Origin: Hyphomicrobiales bacterium
Lineage (GTDB): Bacteria; Pseudomonadota; Alphaproteobacteria; Rhizobiales; Xanthobacteraceae
Length of the DNA stretch: 36,219 nt
Assembly (NCBI GenBank): GCA_021323775.1
Contig: JAJPKK010000066.1
Span: 1-36,219 of the forward strand
Direction: 5' to 3'
The translations under genes were made by a program, and so were the position numbers. The notes beneath the pieces are model-generated. The model was not told the DNA's origin and searched no databases. It saw nothing but the letters and a program-made list of their open reading frames with translations. Positions 23,967-32,367 of the stretch are shown here, one piece after another. How positions within the stretch are numbered: the first letter of the stretch is position 1; each line of letters begins with the position of its first letter.

Positions 23967-26278
23967 GAGGTTCTCCACATCCGCACGACCGCGTCGACTG
24001 CGACGACGCCGTCCCCTTGCGGGCGCACAATCAGCGGGTTGACTTCGGCCTCGGGAACGGCCGGCTCTGCGGCAAGCCGCGACACCGCGGCGAGCGCCAG
24101 CGCCAGCGCGTCAATGTCGCCGGCCGGCTTGCCGCGATAGCCGGTCAGCAGCCTCAGTCCGCGCACTTCGGCGATCATATCGCGGGCCGTGTCTGCATCT
24201 ACCGGCGCGAGGCGCAGGCTGCGGTCGCGATAGATTTCCGTGTAGACGCCGCCAGCCGCCACCAGCACCACCGGCCCGACATCGGGATCGACCCGGTACC
24301 CGATCAGGACCTCGCCGATCCCAGCGACCATCGGCTGCACCAGGACACGCCGCAGTTGCGGCAGTCGCGTGCGCATCGAGGCGATGGCGCCGGCGAGCGC
24401 CGCCGCGTCGGGAATGCCGAGCATTACTCCACCAACGTCTGATTTGTGGGTGATGGCGGACGACAAAGCTTTCGCGACGACAGGATACCCGAAGGGCAAT
24501 ATCGGCGGGTCAACGATGTTGGCGTCAAGCGTCATGCATGGGGCGCGCGGAATACCGAGCCGATCAAGCAGAGCATAGCTTTCGAGCTCGTCGAGCGTGC
24601 GTATTGATCCACCCTCCCCTGCAGGGGGAGAGTCGGGCCGCGGAAGGCGGTCCGGGGTGGGGTGATGGCTGCTGAGCATATGCGGCGCCGCTGCCGCTCC
24701 CTCCCGGCGCGCTCCGCGCGCCGACCTCTCCCCTTCCGCGGGAGGTGTGAGCCGCGGCGGCCGCCGCGCCAACGCAGCGGCGACCGCATCGGCGCAGGCT
24801 TCGGGGGTGTAGAAGTTCGCAACGCCGGCCTTGGCGAGCGCAGCTCGTGCCTGCGGGGCTTCCGGAACCAGGAACACGGCCATCGGCTTGTCGCTGCCAG
24901 CGCTGTCGATGATTGGCTGTACCGCCAGTTCCGGATAGAATCGCGCCGAGGAGCCGACTACGATCACGACGAGATCGAATTCGCCCGCAGCGGTTAAGAT
25001 GTCGAGCGCCGCCTTCATGACCTCGTAGCGGGCGCCGGCAAGCGTGAGGTCGATGAGCCGCGATCGCGCAACCTTGATGCCGGCAGCGTCAAACCGTGCA
25101 TAAGTGGCTTCGTCTGGCCCCGCCACCTCCACTCCGCGGCTCGCAAGGGCATCGACCACCATGGCGGCGCCCCCCGCCGTTGTGGTGACGACAGCCGCGC
25201 AGGGATTACGGGTCCTCCGGCGCGCCGGCACGCGCGCCAGGAGCGGCAGGCCCTCGATCAGACCCGAGAGCGTTTCGACGCGGGCAATTCCGCAATCGCG
25301 GAAAAACGCATCAGCCACATCGTCTTCGCCGGCGAGCGCGCCGGTGTGGGTCACGGCAAGTTCGCGCCCCTGGGCGGAGCGGCCAAGCTTGTAGGCGAGT
25401 ATCGGCTTGCCGACTGCGGCGGCGCGCTGCGCGAAGGCGCGCAGTCTGTCGGCGTGGCGGAGCGTTTCGAGGAAAAGCAAATAGCCCTCGATGTCCGGAT
25501 CGCCGAGCACGGCAGCGCAGATTTCGCCGAGCGAAAGGTCGACCTCGTTGCCGACCGACGCTAGGCCGGCAAAGCCGATGCCGCAGGCCTTGCCGCGCGA
25601 GAGCAATGTCCCGATCATGCCCCCGCTGTGGGACGCCGCGAAAATGCGTCCTGCCGGCAGATCGGGCTCGTCGAACGCCGCGTTTGCCGTCAGCAACAGG
25701 CCGTTGCGCAGGTTGACGACGCCAAGGCTCGACGGTCCGACGATGCGCATGCCGGTGGTCGCGACGATTTCCCTGAGCCGCGCTTCTCGTGCGCGCCCGG
25801 CTTCGCCGATTTCTGCGAATCCGTCAGTCAGGACGGTGGCGACCGCGACACCGGCGCGAGCGCACGCCTCGATTGCGCCCATCACGCCTTCGAGCGGGGT
25901 CACCACGTAGGCATGCTCGGGGACTTCCGGAAGCGTATCAATCGACGGCCAAGCCCGCTCGCCCAGCACCTCGCTGCGCCGCGCATTGACCGGATAGACG
26001 CGCCCCGCAAAGCCGGCCTGGCGCAGGAATTTCAGCGGCCGTCCTGCGGTCTTGCCGGGGTCGTTCGATTGCCCGATCACGGCGACCGAGCGGGGCGAGA
26101 ACAGAGCGTGGCGAAGCCTCTTCTCCCCTCCTGCTCGCGGGGAGGGGTCGGGGGAGGGGGGCGCGCCCGTGGGCTCTTTCGAAGCCAAAACCCCCCACTC
26201 CCCACCCTGACCCTCCCCCACGAGGGGGGAGGGAGACGAGGCGGTGGCGCCTGGCGGACCCGCATCACTCCGCCGCAT
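23963..26278 (-). CDS. NDP-forming acyl-CoA synthetase with two in-frame repeat insertions
   Basis: Fused alpha-beta acyl-CoA synthetase (acetate-CoA ligase, ADP-forming type), 771 residues. In order: CoA-binding domain (LFSPRSVAVIGQSNDPGKTA), succinyl-CoA ligase-like domains with the phospho-His in AVTHTGALAGEDD, and a C-terminal ATP-grasp domain (YPVVAKALSSAITHKSDVGG, AEVNPLIVRP). Residues ~12-58 and ~511-556 are translations of dispersed palindromic repeats (SPSPLVGEGQGG, PDSPPAGEGG). Removing both leaves ~678 residues, close to the family norm. The ATG at 26278 overlaps the upstream stop by 14 bases; no better start exists before the conserved region. It probably activates the operon's organic acid to its CoA ester. 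Confidence 0.88.
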   Translation of the reverse strand: MRRSDAGPPGATASSPSPLVGEGQGGEWGVLASKEPTGAPPSPDPSPRAGGEKRLRHALFSPRSVAVIGQSNDPGKTAGRPLKFLRQAGFAGRVYPVNARRSEVLGERAWPSIDTLPEVPEHAYVVTPLEGVMGAIEACARAGVAVATVLTDGFAEIGEAGRAREARLREIVATTGMRIVGPSSLGVVNLRNGLLLTANAAFDEPDLPAGRIFAASHSGGMIGTLLSRGKACGIGFAGLASVGNEVDLSLGEICAAVLGDPDIEGYLLFLETLRHADRLRAFAQRAAAVGKPILAYKLGRSAQGRELAVTHTGALAGEDDVADAFFRDCGIARVETLSGLIEGLPLLARVPARRRTRNPCAAVVTTTAGGAAMVVDALASRGVEVAGPDEATYARFDAAGIKVARSRLIDLTLAGARYEVMKAALDILTAAGEFDLVVIVVGSSARFYPELAVQPIIDSAGSDKPMAVFLVPEAPQARAALAKAGVANFYTPEACADAVAAALARRPPRLTPPAEGERSARGARREGAAAAPHMLSSHHPTPDRLPRPDSPPAGEGGSIRTLDELESYALLDRLGIPRAPCMTLDANIVDPPILPFGYPVVAKALSSAITHKSDVGGVMLGIPDAAALAGAIASMRTRLPQLRRVLVQPMVAGIGEVLIGYRVDPDVGPVVLVAAGGVYTEIYRDRSLRLAPVDADTARDMIAEVRGLRLLTGYRGKPAGDIDALALALAAVSRLAAEPAVPEAEVNPLIVRPQGDGVVAVDAVVRMWRTS
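24611..24748. repeat. Inverted pair of dispersed repeats inside the acyl-CoA synthetase gene
   Basis: The left copy ACCCTCCCCTGCAGGGGGAG continues to GTCCGGGGTGGGG. The right copy contains CTCCCTCCCGGCGCGCTCCG and ends CTCCCCTTCCGCGGGAGG. Together they encode about 46 residues without a stop, at the junction between the succinyl-CoA ligase-like part and the ATP-grasp domain. Confidence 0.7.
26104..26245. repeat. Inverted pair of dispersed repeats at the start of the acyl-CoA synthetase gene
   Basis: On the minus strand the first copy reads CTCCCTCCCCCCTCGTGGGG and then GAGGGTCAGGGTGGGGAG. The second copy, in opposite orientation, reads CCCCGACCCCTCCCCGCGAG and then CAGGAGGGGAG. About 47 residues are encoded in frame between the ATG and the first conserved residues of the protein. 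Confidence 0.7.
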
Positions 26279-27431
26279 CGGCCTGTCGTCCGCGTTGATC
26301 GAAGCGGCGATCGAAGATCTCCTCGGCGATGCGATTCTTGAGGATCTCCACTGAGCCGCCGGCGATCATCCAGCCTCGGCAGCGCCGCATGCAATATTCC
26401 ACCAGGGTATCGCAGCTATAGCCCGTTGCGCCCATGGCTTGGACTGCTTCGTGCGCGACTTCGAATCCCGCGAGGTTGCAAGCGGCCTTGGCGAGCGAGG
26501 TCTCGTAAGCCGACGGAAAGCCGCGATCCGCATTGACAGCGGCGCGGTAGAGCAGCAGTTGCGCCCCTTCGAGCTTGAGCGCCATGTCGGCGAACTTCCA
26601 TTGGAGGCCCTGGAATTCGCATAAGGGACGGCCGAATTGCACCCGCGCGGCGACGTGGTCGCGCGCCTTATTGAAAGCGTAACGCCCGAAGGCGAGCGCG
26701 CGGGCCGCGTTGCCGATGCGCTCGACATTGAAGCCCGTGATCTGTTTCTTGAAGCCGCCGGGACCAAGCAGCACGTGGTCGGCAGGAATTCGGCAATCCT
26801 CGAAATAGAGTTCGCACCATTCCTCGCCGCTCATGAAGCTCGACGGCTGGCCGATCCGGAACCCCGGCGTGTCGCGCGCCACGACGACCGAGCCGATGCC
26901 GCCGACCCCGGGTCCGAACCGCGCATAGACGAGGAAGACCGCCGCGTCCAGGCTGAAGGTGGAAAACACCTTGGTGCCGTTGATCACATAGTGTGCGCCG
27001 TCCGGCCTGACCGCGGTTCGGAGGTCGGTCACGGCCGAGCCTGCGTCGGGCTCCGACATCGCGAGGCTCATCACAGTGCGGCCAGCCAGCAGGTCGGGGA
27101 GATACCTGTTCTTGAGCGATGGCGATGCATATTCCGCAAAGGTGCGAATCGGGCCGAAGCTGCCGGACTGCACCACGTCCGCGCTGCGCGGGCATACGAG
27201 CGCCACCTGCTCGATCGCGATCACGGCGTCCATCAGCGAGCCGCCCTGGCCGCCATCCGCCGCGGGCAGCGTAATGCCCATCAGGCCCTGCCGGCTCATG
27301 CGCTGGGCGACATCGAAGGGGAAGCGCGGGCTGTGAGCGCGGGAGAGCGCGCCTGGCTCAAGTTCTGCGAGCGCGAACCTGCGCACCGCGTCGGCGAATA
27401 GCTTTTGTTCTTCGGTGAATTCGAAATTCAT
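26265..27431 (-). CDS. Acyl-CoA dehydrogenase
   Basis: FAD enzyme of 388 residues that oxidises an acyl-CoA to the 2-enoyl-CoA and passes electrons to ETF. MSLAMSEPDAGSAVTDLRTA is the first family signature, VINGTKVFST follows, and the C-terminal helix region is QAMGATGYSCDTLVEYCMRR. The position of the usual catalytic Glu of MCAD-type enzymes (YEGT) is IAGGS here, while E237 in NVERIG sits where isovaleryl-CoA dehydrogenase carries its base. This hints at a branched-chain-type enzyme. The start at 27431 (MNFEFTEEQ) is 8 bases behind the Bug gene stop. Second gene of the operon. Confidence 0.9.
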   Translation of the reverse strand: MNFEFTEEQKLFADAVRRFALAELEPGALSRAHSPRFPFDVAQRMSRQGLMGITLPAADGGQGGSLMDAVIAIEQVALVCPRSADVVQSGSFGPIRTFAEYASPSLKNRYLPDLLAGRTVMSLAMSEPDAGSAVTDLRTAVRPDGAHYVINGTKVFSTFSLDAAVFLVYARFGPGVGGIGSVVVARDTPGFRIGQPSSFMSGEEWCELYFEDCRIPADHVLLGPGGFKKQITGFNVERIGNAARALAFGRYAFNKARDHVAARVQFGRPLCEFQGLQWKFADMALKLEGAQLLLYRAAVNADRGFPSAYETSLAKAACNLAGFEVAHEAVQAMGATGYSCDTLVEYCMRRCRGWMIAGGSVEILKNRIAEEIFDRRFDQRGRQADAAE

Positions 27432-27439
27432 TGGGACGC

Positions 27440-28447
27440 CTATTCCGCCTTGGCGCCGGAGGCCTTGATGACCTTCGACCACTGGGTTTCCTCATGGTCA
27501 ATGTCGACGGCGTATTCCTCGGGCGTGCTCGGCAGCGGTTCGGCGCCTTCGATCGCCAAGCGGTTGCGCACCTCCGCAGAGTCAAGCGCGGCCCGCAGCG
27601 CCGCGTTGAGGCGCTCAATGATCGGCCGGGGCGTGCCGGCCGGCGCCACGAGACCGTAGCGCAGCACGGCGTCGAAGCCGGGCACGCCGGATTCCGCAAC
27701 GGTCGGCGTGTCCGGCAGCAGAGTCGATCGCTTGGCGCTCGTCACCGCCAGCATCCGCAAGAGCCCGCTCTTGGCGCTCTCATGAACGGCCGGTATCGGC
27801 GAGAAGGAAAGCGGAATATGGCCGCCCAGCAGGTCCGTTATGGCCGGACCGGTGCCCTTGTAGGGAATATGGACGAGCCTGATACCGGTCGCGATGGCGA
27901 AATATTCGCCCGCCACATGGCCCACGGTGCCAATCCCGGCGGAGCCGTAATTGACTTTGCCGGGGTTGGCCTTCGCGTAGGCGATGAGCTGCGCCACGGA
28001 ATGCGCCGGAAACGACGGGTGAACCACAACCGCGCTCGGCGCTGCTGCGATGCGGCCGATCGGGGCAAAATCCGCGCGCACGTCGTAGCCCACATTGGGA
28101 AACAGCGAGGGGCCAATTGCGAGCGTGCCGGTATAGCCAAGCAAGATGGTGTAGCCGTCGGGCGCGCTCTTGGCGACCTGGCGCGTGCCAAGCGTGCCGC
28201 CGGCGCCGCCACGGTTGTCGACCACGAATTGCTGGCCGATCGCGTCCGCCATCCGATCGGTGACGATACGGGCGACAATGGTGGTGCTGCCGCCGGGCGG
28301 GAACGGCACCACGAGGGTGATAGGCCGGGTCGGATAGTTTTGGGCGGCGGCAACCGTCGCGAGCCCATAGGCGGTTGCGGCGGTCAGCAGAGCGAGGCCG
28401 CCGCGAAGTGCTCGTGCACAGGTGAGGCGCGGTGCGCGGGTTGCCAT
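27440..28447 (-). CDS. Bug-family solute-binding protein (tripartite tricarboxylate transporter type)
   Basis: Periplasmic binding protein of 335 residues with a signal peptide ending ATVAAAQNYP. Family motifs are YPTRPITLVVPFPPGGSTTI, VVDNRGGAGGTLGTRQVAKS, APDGYTILLG, KVNYGSAGIGTVGH, IPYKGTGPAITDLLGG and VPGFDAVLRYGLVAPAGTP. The membrane subunits TctA and TctB are not nearby, which is common for Bug proteins. GGAG lies 8 bases before the ATG at 28447; ATG 28453 is too close to it. A TAGGGT hexamer at 28481-28486 may be a -10. First gene of the operon, so it probably binds the acid that the downstream enzymes degrade. Confidence 0.93.
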   Translation of the reverse strand: MATRAPRLTCARALRGGLALLTAATAYGLATVAAAQNYPTRPITLVVPFPPGGSTTIVARIVTDRMADAIGQQFVVDNRGGAGGTLGTRQVAKSAPDGYTILLGYTGTLAIGPSLFPNVGYDVRADFAPIGRIAAAPSAVVVHPSFPAHSVAQLIAYAKANPGKVNYGSAGIGTVGHVAGEYFAIATGIRLVHIPYKGTGPAITDLLGGHIPLSFSPIPAVHESAKSGLLRMLAVTSAKRSTLLPDTPTVAESGVPGFDAVLRYGLVAPAGTPRPIIERLNAALRAALDSAEVRNRLAIEGAEPLPSTPEEYAVDIDHEETQWSKVIKASGAKAE

Positions 28448-28654
28448 TCGCATGTCTCCTCGGCTGCGGGTCGTGCCGCAACCCTAGCAGCGCAGGGCAG
28501 CACGCGCGACTCTAATGCGGATCGGCGCCGTTGAATGCCGTGTGCGGCCGCAGTCGCGCCCGCTGCCGATGCTGCGGATCAATTGACCGTCGGATCAAAC
28601 TCGTCACGAAAGCCTCGCGATGCGAAATGACCCACTGGGGCAACCGCCAGCTCA

Positions 28655-29662
28655 TCACTCGATCAGTTCCGTGGCGGAGACCCTCAGCATCACTGGGATG
28701 TCCAGGCCAAGCGCCTTGGCGGTCTTGCTGTTGATGATGAATTCGAACTTGGTCGACTGTTGGACCGGCAGGTCGGCAGGCTTCGCGCCCTTGAGGACGT
28801 TGCCGGTGTAGACGCCGATCTGGCGATACATTTCCGTAATGTCGCTGCCGTAGCTCATCAGCCCTCCGGCTGCGACCGCAGCGCGATCTGGATAAGCCGC
28901 AGGAATCTTGTCTCGCGCAGCGAGAGCGACAAGTTGCTCGCTCCGGCTTTGGAAAAGCCCGTCGGCAGCGATAAAGAGGACATCATTCGCGTTGCCGTCA
29001 TCCCCGCGGTCGTGCGCCAGCTTCGCAATGGCCGCATCGATCTCGCCGCTCGTACTGGCGCTGAGGACCTTGGTTTGCAGCCCGATCGAGCGGGCAGCGT
29101 CTCCAACGCTCCGCAATGTTTCGTCTGCGCTCGGACGGTTGGCTGGATTGACGAGGATAGCCACGCTTGTGGCCTTCGGCGCCAGCGCACGCAGAAGTCC
29201 CAGCCGCTTTGCCGTCAACTCCAGGGCGAAATAATGGATGCCGGTGGCGTTGCCGCCCGGCCGGGCGAAGCTCGCCACCAGACCGGTTTTGACAGGGTCG
29301 ATGCCGACGCTGAAGACGATCGGGATCGGAATCGCCGCTGTGGCGGCTTTGGCCGTGGTCGTGATGAGGGTATTGTTGGGCGTCGCGATGACGGCGACGC
29401 GACGGCGGACCAGATCAGCCATCAGCGCCGGCAGCCGATCGAACTGTCCGTCGAGCCAGTGGTACTCGATTGTTACATTTCGGTCCTCGATGTAGCCAGT
29501 TTCGCGTAGCCCCTTGCGGAACGCAGCCACAGCGCGTTCTGAAGAAGCAGCCGATCTGGCGGTGACGAACCCAACCACCGGCAGCGCCGGCTGCTGCGCC
29601 CGCGCAGCAAGCGGCCACGCCGCCATGCCGCCGATCCCGGCGATGAACTGACGCCGATGCAT
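28655..29662 (-). CDS. Orphan ABC transporter substrate-binding protein (TrpX/COG2984-like)
   Basis: Binding protein of 335 residues. The Tat-like or Sec signal is MHRRQFIAGIGGMAAWPLAA, cleaved near RAQQP. The body has PVVGFVTARSAASSERAVAA, FRKGLRETGYIEDRNVTIEY, IPIVFSVGIDPVKTGLVASF, ARPGGNATGI and the C-terminal FIINSKTAKALGLDIP. This class is greatly expanded in Bradyrhizobium-type genomes, mostly without adjacent permease genes, as here. GGGAGG lies 7 bases before the ATG, fixing the start. A TAGGAT hexamer at 29686-29691 is a plausible -10. Ligand unknown. A 200-base gap separates it from the Bug gene, so separate transcription is likely. Confidence 0.9.
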   Translation of the reverse strand: MHRRQFIAGIGGMAAWPLAARAQQPALPVVGFVTARSAASSERAVAAFRKGLRETGYIEDRNVTIEYHWLDGQFDRLPALMADLVRRRVAVIATPNNTLITTTAKAATAAIPIPIVFSVGIDPVKTGLVASFARPGGNATGIHYFALELTAKRLGLLRALAPKATSVAILVNPANRPSADETLRSVGDAARSIGLQTKVLSASTSGEIDAAIAKLAHDRGDDGNANDVLFIAADGLFQSRSEQLVALAARDKIPAAYPDRAAVAAGGLMSYGSDITEMYRQIGVYTGNVLKGAKPADLPVQQSTKFEFIINSKTAKALGLDIPVMLRVSATELIE

Positions 29663-30012
29663 CCGGATCCCTCCCGAAGGCCGGCATCCTAGCGCAGCGA
29701 GGTCGCGCGCGAAACGAATAAAGCGGGACTTTGATATCCGCCGTGGGCCCTCTCGCGTGCAATTGGTGCTGTGCAAAAGGATAACAACGGTCCAGAGATA
29801 AGACGGACAAACCAGCGCCCAAAATTCCGCCGGCGAAGCCATTCGGCGAAGTCGGTTTCGCCCAAAGCGCCCGGGTTGAGCACGAGCGAAATCCGGACCT
29901 ATCAGTGTGCCGACGACGCGTCCCGGGTTTCGCTAACGCTCAACCCGGGCTACAGCTTAATGCAGGTCGCTTGCGGGAGGCCGCACGCGCAAGCACGGTT
30001 GGGACCGCCATC
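29663..30012. other. Divergent intergenic region, ABC binding protein / CoxL-like genes
   Basis: About 350 bases without a supported gene. It contains the promoter region of the ABC binding protein (TAGGAT at 29686-29691, minus strand) and the inverted repeat at 29870-29949. Open frames extending from both neighbours into it (to 29842 on the minus strand, to 29905 on the plus strand) read repeat or low-complexity sequence. Confidence 0.5.
29870..29949. repeat. Inverted repeat, GGGTTGAGCG family
   Basis: The left arm CCCGGGTTGAGCACGAGCGA continues to AATCCGG; the right arm read on the minus strand is CCCGGGTTGAGCGTTAGCGA followed by AACCCGGG. The arms flank ~25 bases. Same core (GGGTTGAGCG..AGCGAAA) as the element at 32883-32968. 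It lies upstream of the CoxL-like gene. Confidence 0.75.
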
Positions 30013-32355
30013 ATGGGCGCAAGGCAGTTTGGCGCGCGGGTTGCGCGGGTCGAAGACCCCGCGCTGCTCGCCGGACGTGCGCGCTTCGTCGACGACATCA
30101 GGCTGCCGGGCATGCTCCATGGCTGCTTCGTGCGCAGCCCGCATCCGCACGCGCGCGTCCGGGCGATCGATACAGCGGCCGCGCTCGCGATGCCAGGCGT
30201 TCACGCGGTGCTGACTGCGCGCGACATGCCGGGCCGCCTCGCCAGCGAACCGCTCCCTACCCCGGTGCCAAATCCCGCCATCACGGCGCTGCGCACGCAG
30301 CGAGCGCTCGCCGGTGAGGAGGTGTGCTATGCGGGTGAGGCGATCGCTCTCGTCGTAGCCGAAAACCGCTACGCCGCCGAGGACGCCGCCGCCGCTGTGG
30401 CGGTTGATTTCGAGCGGCTCGATGCGGTGAGCGATTGCCGCGACGGACTTGCCGCCGGCGGTATGCGCGCTCATAGCGATCTTGCCACCAACGTTGCAGG
30501 CGTCTTGCAAATGAGCTACGGCGACGTAGACGCCGCATTCGCGGGCGCCGCCCATGTCTTCGCGGAAGAGATTTTTCAGCATCGCGGCGCCGCGATGACG
30601 CTCGAAACGCGCGCGGTGCTGGCAAGTCACAATCCGGTCAGCGATGTTTTGACGGTGTGGTCTGCGACCCAGACGCCGCACCTCTGCCAGCGCACTATCG
30701 CGGATCTGCTCGAGCGCGAACTTCCCTCCGTCAGGGTGATCGCCCCATTCGTGGGCGGCGGCTTTGGCACCAAAGCGCCGTTCTACTCCGAGGAGATCGT
30801 CGTCCCGGTTGCCGCAATGAAGCTGGGCCGCCCGGTCAAATGGATCGAAGACCGGCGCGAACATTTCCTTTCCGCCACGATGGAGCGCGACCAGTATTGG
30901 ACAGTCGCCATTGCGGTCGATCGTGACGGCCGGATTCTCGGGCTGCGCGGCGCCATGATTCACGACAGCGGCGCCTATCTGCCCTGGGGCATCATCGCGC
31001 CCTATATCGCGACAACGACATTCCCGGGCCCTTATGTCGTGCCGGCGTTCCGCTTTGAGACAACGGTGGTGCTCACCAATCGAGTACCGACCACGGTGGT
31101 GCGCGGCGCCGGCCGGCCGCAGGCAGTGTTCGCCATGGAACGCCTGATGGACCGCGTCGCCCGCGAGCTTGCGATCGACCGCGCCGAATTGCGCCGCCGT
31201 AACATGATTGCGCCGCAGCAAATGCCTTACAGAGTCGGGCTCATGTTTCGCGACGGCAAGCCGCTCGTCTATGCGAGCGGGGATTTTCCGCGCAGCCAGG
31301 CTCGCGCCATCGCGCTGTCGGACTACAACGGCTTCCGCGACCGCCAGAAAAGCGCCCGTGCGGAGGGGCGCTATATCGGCATCGGCATCGCCAATTATGT
31401 GGAAGGGACCGGGCTCGGGCCATTCGAAGGCGTGACCGTGCGCCTGCTCCCCAGCGGCCGGGTCGCGGTGGCGACCGGCGCAACCACGCAGGGCCAAGGC
31501 ACGCACACAATGCTGTCCCAAATCGTCGCCGACCGGCTCGGCTGCCGGATCGGGGATGTCGTGGTGACCGCCGGCGATACCAATGCGATCAGCCAGGGCA
31601 TTGGCGCCTTCGCCAGCCGGCAGGCCATCAACGCCGGGAGTTCGGCGTCGATCGCAGCGGAAAACGTCAGGGCGCAGGTCGTCGCGCTTGCGGCGCAGAC
31701 GCTCGGCGTGGCAGAAACCGAGATCGACATCGAGGAAGGCCGCGCGATTGCCCAAGGCGGCAACAAGCCGATCCTGACCTTCGGCGAACTTGCACGGCTT
31801 GCCCAGGGCATGCCGGGCTTTTCGCTCAGCCCGGGCCAAAAACCGGGCCTCGAGCACACAGCCTATTTCACGCCGCCCCAGGCGTCCTACTGCAACGGCA
31901 CGCATGTGGCGGAAGTCGAAGTCGATCCGATGACCGGCGGCGTGACGATCCTCAGTTACGTGGTCGCCCACGACAGCGGCAATGTCATCAATCCGATGAT
32001 CGTCGATGGCCAGGTCCAGGGCGGCGTCGCGCACGGCATCGGCAACGCGCTGTTCGAGTTCATGAAGTACGATGCGGACGCCCAGCCGCTCACGACCACC
32101 TTCGCGGACTATTTACTGCCAGCGGCGGGCGACGTCCCGGCCTGCGTGATTGAGCACGTGGAGACTCCGAACCCGCTCAACCCGCTCGGCGTGAAGGGCG
32201 CCGGCGAAGGCGGCGCCATTCCGGCGCCGGCCGCCATCGTGGCGGCGATCGAGGACGCGTTGTCGCCATTCGGCGTACATTTCGCCGAAATGCCGCTGAC
32301 GCCCGATCGCATCGTGGCGACGCTGAAGGCGGCGGGCGCCTATGAGAAGCTGTGA
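30013..32355 (+). CDS. Xanthine dehydrogenase/CoxL-family molybdopterin-binding large subunit
   Basis: Molybdenum hydroxylase large subunit of 780 residues. Conserved blocks are VARVEDPALLAGRARFVDDI, MLHGCFVRSPHPHARV, VIAPFVGGGFGTKAPFYSEE, VPTTVVRGAGRPQAVFAMER (active-site loop, RGAGR form rather than the CO-dehydrogenase AYxCSFR), VEGTGLGPFEG, TTQGQGTHTMLSQIVADRLG and GVKGAGEGGAIPAPAAIVAA. The substrate is unknown; form II or aldehyde/aromatic hydroxylase types are likelier than CO. The ATG at 30013 begins the conserved region; the frame upstream of it is repeat sequence. The FAD (CoxM) and 2Fe-2S (CoxS) subunits that complete such enzymes are missing on both sides. Confidence 0.92.
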   Translation: MGARQFGARVARVEDPALLAGRARFVDDIRLPGMLHGCFVRSPHPHARVRAIDTAAALAMPGVHAVLTARDMPGRLASEPLPTPVPNPAITALRTQRALAGEEVCYAGEAIALVVAENRYAAEDAAAAVAVDFERLDAVSDCRDGLAAGGMRAHSDLATNVAGVLQMSYGDVDAAFAGAAHVFAEEIFQHRGAAMTLETRAVLASHNPVSDVLTVWSATQTPHLCQRTIADLLERELPSVRVIAPFVGGGFGTKAPFYSEEIVVPVAAMKLGRPVKWIEDRREHFLSATMERDQYWTVAIAVDRDGRILGLRGAMIHDSGAYLPWGIIAPYIATTTFPGPYVVPAFRFETTVVLTNRVPTTVVRGAGRPQAVFAMERLMDRVARELAIDRAELRRRNMIAPQQMPYRVGLMFRDGKPLVYASGDFPRSQARAIALSDYNGFRDRQKSARAEGRYIGIGIANYVEGTGLGPFEGVTVRLLPSGRVAVATGATTQGQGTHTMLSQIVADRLGCRIGDVVVTAGDTNAISQGIGAFASRQAINAGSSASIAAENVRAQVVALAAQTLGVAETEIDIEEGRAIAQGGNKPILTFGELARLAQGMPGFSLSPGQKPGLEHTAYFTPPQASYCNGTHVAEVEVDPMTGGVTILSYVVAHDSGNVINPMIVDGQVQGGVAHGIGNALFEFMKYDADAQPLTTTFADYLLPAAGDVPACVIEHVETPNPLNPLGVKGAGEGGAIPAPAAIVAAIEDALSPFGVHFAEMPLTPDRIVATLKAAGAYEKL

Positions 32356-32367
32356 CGAGGGCTCCGC

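Noticed and set aside
22845-24140. Plus-strand frame of ~430 codons opposite MmgE/PrpD and the synthetase end.
   Set aside because: It spans two genuine genes that overlap on the other strand and has no recognisable domain.
29905-30012. N-terminal extension of the CoxL-like protein from 29905.
   Set aside because: The extra 36 residues are encoded by the inverted repeat and lack conservation; conserved sequence begins at ATG 30013.
29950-32034. Long minus-strand open frame opposite the CoxL-like gene (~690 codons).
   Set aside because: Composition is Arg/His/Asp-rich without family signals; the plus strand encodes a full molybdenum hydroxylase subunit.
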